A stretch of DNA of 64,000 nt from JAJYSO01 sp964495935 (GTDB lineage: Bacteria; Bacteroidota; Bacteroidia; Flavobacteriales; Flavobacteriaceae). The DNA lies in NCBI GenBank assembly GCA_964495935.1, contig CAZBXQ010000001.1, positions 1 through 64,000 of the forward strand. Direction: 5' to 3'. Every line of letters begins with the position of its first letter. Position 1 is the first letter of the stretch. The notes below the pieces were generated by a model. That model was not told the origin of the DNA and ran no database searches. It was given only the letters and a program-made list of their open reading frames with translations. This document shows positions 61,784 to 64,000 of the stretch, piece by piece. Position numbers and translations under genes: made by a program.

Positions 61784-62557
61784 TTACTCATATTTCTTAA
61801 TCTGAAACCCGTTCGAGTCGAAAACGCCATACGTGAAATGGGTTAACCAATCCCCGATATTAAAATAAGTAGAATGCGCTCCTACTTCAATTTCCATAGG
61901 GAGATGCCGGTGTCCAAAAACAAAATAATCGTAATGTCTGGTCTCCAGTTTGCGCTTGGCGTACTGTGCCAGCCATTCCTGATCTTCACCTAAGAACTTG
62001 GCGTCTTCATCTCCTGATATCAGTTTATTTTTAACCGACATATACTGTCCTAAACGAACTCCAAGATCGGGGTGCAACCATCTAAAAAGCCATTTCGCAA
62101 TCGGATTGGTAAACACTTTTTTCATGCGTTTATACCCTTTGTCCCCCGGCCCCAAACCATCACCGTGCCCGATTAAAAATCGTCGTTCATTAAACACAAA
62201 CTCCTGAGGCTGGTGATACACGGGAATATGCAGTTCTTCTTCAAAATAATCATGCATCCACAAATCATGATTCCCCACAAAAAAGTGAATCGGTGTACCA
62301 CCATCGCGAATCTCGCCCAACTTCCCCAAAACACGTACAAATCCCTTGGGAACAACGGTCTTATACTCAAACCAAAAATCAAATAAATCCCCCAGCAAAA
62401 AAATAACGGCAGCATCCTCCCGGACTTCTTCCAGCCATCGTAAAAAACGTTTCTCCCGAGATTTGCTTTCGGCTTTAGTGGGGGCTCCTAAATGATTATC
62501 ACTCGAAAAATAAATACGTTTACCCTCAGGAATCTGCACAGTGAAATTTTTTGACAA
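61784..62557 (-). CDS. lpxH: UDP-2,3-diacylglucosamine diphosphatase (LpxH-like)
   Basis: A 257-residue calcineurin-like metallophosphoesterase. Metal motifs in order: SSDNHLG (Asp20, His22), LLGDLFDFWFEY, VGNHDLWM, IGHGDGLGPGDKG and FGHRHLPMEIE. The GDxxDFWFEY form and the length match LpxH, which cleaves UDP-diacylglucosamine to lipid X in lipid A synthesis at the inner membrane face. It follows the NupG-like gene by 43 bases. Its distance from other lpx genes leaves some doubt. Confidence 0.87.
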   Translation of the reverse strand: MSKNFTVQIPEGKRIYFSSDNHLGAPTKAESKSREKRFLRWLEEVREDAAVIFLLGDLFDFWFEYKTVVPKGFVRVLGKLGEIRDGGTPIHFFVGNHDLWMHDYFEEELHIPVYHQPQEFVFNERRFLIGHGDGLGPGDKGYKRMKKVFTNPIAKWLFRWLHPDLGVRLGQYMSVKNKLISGDEDAKFLGEDQEWLAQYAKRKLETRHYDYFVFGHRHLPMEIEVGAHSTYFNIGDWLTHFTYGVFDSNGFQIKKYE

Positions 62558-62600
62558 AGATAGTGATTTTCAAAGCCTCGGGAAATGGATTCGGGAACTC

Positions 62601-63947
62601 TTAAATAGGCTTATCTTCAAGGAGTTCCTCCACTCTCTCCGGCTTGTGTTTGTATTTGAATAAAATTCCGAAAAGAAGGGCGACAATCAACGCATAAACA
62701 GCAAAGATGTGCCAAGATGTATTCCAGCCTTCTAATTGCGTCAGTGGCGTATTCTGCTCATAGACAAAATGATTAATCACCGCTCCTGCGGCCAACATTC
62801 CTATGGTAGCACCAAAACCATTGGTCATCATCATAAACAATCCCTGCGCACTGGAACGAATGTTCCTATTCGTTTCGCGATCTACATAAAGCGAACCGGA
62901 GACGTTAAAAAAGTCAAAGGCTACCCCATATACCAACATTGAGAGGACAAACATCCACACTCCCGATCCCGGATCGCCCACCGCAAAAAGCCCAAACCGC
63001 AAAACCCAGGCAAACATAGAAATCAACATTACTTTCTTAATTCCAAATCGTTGTAAAAAGAAGGGAATCAGCAAGATACAGAGGGTCTCCGAAATTTGGG
63101 AGATGGACACCAAGGCATTGGCATTATTGGCTCCCCAGGTATTCTCATAGCCCTCGATCCCCTTAAAGCTGGAGATAAAGGGATTGGCATAACCATTGGT
63201 AATCTGCAAAGAAACCCCCAAAAGCATAGAAAAAATAAAGAAAATAGCCATCCGTCGGTCTTTAAAAAGGGTAAAAGCACGTAGTCCCAATGCTTCATAT
63301 AAGGATTTTTTGGTTCCTTTTTGATTGACCGGAACCTCCGGAAGGGCAAAAACATATAAAAACAAAAGAATTCCCAATACTGCCGAAACAAAGAATTGAT
63401 TATAATTATCCTGAAAGCTAATAAATCCTGCTCCGCCAGAGAAGTTCAAGGTAAACAGTCCGTCCTTCATACCGGCAAAGTTGACAAACCACATGGCAAA
63501 GATAAACCCTACGGTTCCAATCGTCCGGATGGGAGGAAAATCTTTAATCGTATTATACCCGTTATCAACCAGAATGGCGTAGGCCGTTGAATTAGAGAGT
63601 GCTATAGTGGGCATATAAAAAGCTACACTCACGGAATACAACAAGAAAAGTTTGCCAAACTGTACATCGACACCGGCCGACAGTCCGTAAAATCCCGCCC
63701 ATCCCAAAAAAACTGCGGCAATCAGGTGACAAAAGCCCAGTAATTTCTGGGCCGGTATCCAGCGGTCGGCAACAATTCCCATCAACGCCGGCATAAAAAT
63801 AGAAACGATTCCCTGCATCGCATAAAACAGTCCTATTTTCGGCCCCAGTCCCACTGAAGCCAAATATGTTCCCATCGATGTAAGATAGGCTCCCCAAACT
63901 GCAAATTGGAGAAAATTCATGATCGTCAAACGTAGCTTTATGCTCAT
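62601..63947 (-). CDS. NupG-like nucleoside:H+ symporter, MFS
   Basis: A 448-residue inner-membrane transporter with about 12 helices. The N-terminus IKLRLTIMNFLQFAVWGAYL and IFMPALMGIVADRWIPAQKLLG follow the NupG/XapB nucleoside-permease pattern. Helices continue to about 430, with a short charged C-terminal tail (KHKPERVEELLED). It is expected to import nucleosides with protons. It has a 53-base upstream flank in the window, in which no promoter is seen. Confidence 0.87.
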   Translation of the reverse strand: MSIKLRLTIMNFLQFAVWGAYLTSMGTYLASVGLGPKIGLFYAMQGIVSIFMPALMGIVADRWIPAQKLLGFCHLIAAVFLGWAGFYGLSAGVDVQFGKLFLLYSVSVAFYMPTIALSNSTAYAILVDNGYNTIKDFPPIRTIGTVGFIFAMWFVNFAGMKDGLFTLNFSGGAGFISFQDNYNQFFVSAVLGILLFLYVFALPEVPVNQKGTKKSLYEALGLRAFTLFKDRRMAIFFIFSMLLGVSLQITNGYANPFISSFKGIEGYENTWGANNANALVSISQISETLCILLIPFFLQRFGIKKVMLISMFAWVLRFGLFAVGDPGSGVWMFVLSMLVYGVAFDFFNVSGSLYVDRETNRNIRSSAQGLFMMMTNGFGATIGMLAAGAVINHFVYEQNTPLTQLEGWNTSWHIFAVYALIVALLFGILFKYKHKPERVEELLEDKPI

Positions 63948-64000
63948 AACATGATTTTAATAACGGTATATTGGCTTTCATCAAGTAGTTTCCTGAACCG

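Overview
The window is a chromosomal segment of a member of the Bacteroidota, almost certainly a marine-type Flavobacteriaceae. Evidence: a complete gldK-gldL-gldM-gldN cluster (gliding / type IX secretion), two SusC/SusD-type outer-membrane uptake pairs, IPExxxVDY, DUF4254 and CPXCG small proteins typical of the phylum, PafA-type phosphatase, and several promoters of the Bacteroidota form (TTG, 16-23 bases, TAnnTTTG). No tRNA, rRNA, CRISPR array, insertion sequence or prophage was recognised.

Layout. 1-2.4 kb: a tandem array of about 510-bp units, each carrying an element with terminal inverted repeats; the third copy is split by a HigB/HigA-type toxin-antitoxin pair. 2.6-16 kb: a probable peptide-use locus, with a SusC/SusD pair, a secreted glutamyl-endopeptidase-like S9 peptidase and a second, visibly AT-richer SusC/SusD pair. 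16-30 kb: housekeeping genes (thyA, rsmI, pckA, asd, pyk, acpP-fabF-rnc, purN-RNase HI, a ferredoxin reductase, a DCC protein and a thioesterase). 30-36 kb: sodA, then an outer-membrane barrel protein, an FMN-binding exported protein and a four-helix membrane protein that look like one envelope redox unit, then pafA. 36-43 kb: groES-groEL, and an operon read leftwards miaB / sigma-54 activator / lptE / hypothetical / secG. 43-52 kb: topA, a degenerate arginase-fold protein, gldKLMN. 52-64 kb: FAD oxidoreductase, ABC-F protein, a small CPXCG zinc-ribbon gene that lacks a normal start codon, a CBS-type PLP enzyme, a DUF1232 protein, a pseudouridine synthase, a hydrolase, a lipoprotein, gyrB, an LpxH-like phosphoesterase and a NupG-like transporter.

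Besides the genes, the striking layer is non-coding. At least three dispersed repeat families occupy the longer intergenic gaps (0-2.4, 7.7-8.3, 19.0, 42.8-43.3, 56.2 and 61.5 kb). One pair is inverted and brackets the toxin-antitoxin plus first SusCD segment. Functional calls rest on motifs read by eye; no database search was run.
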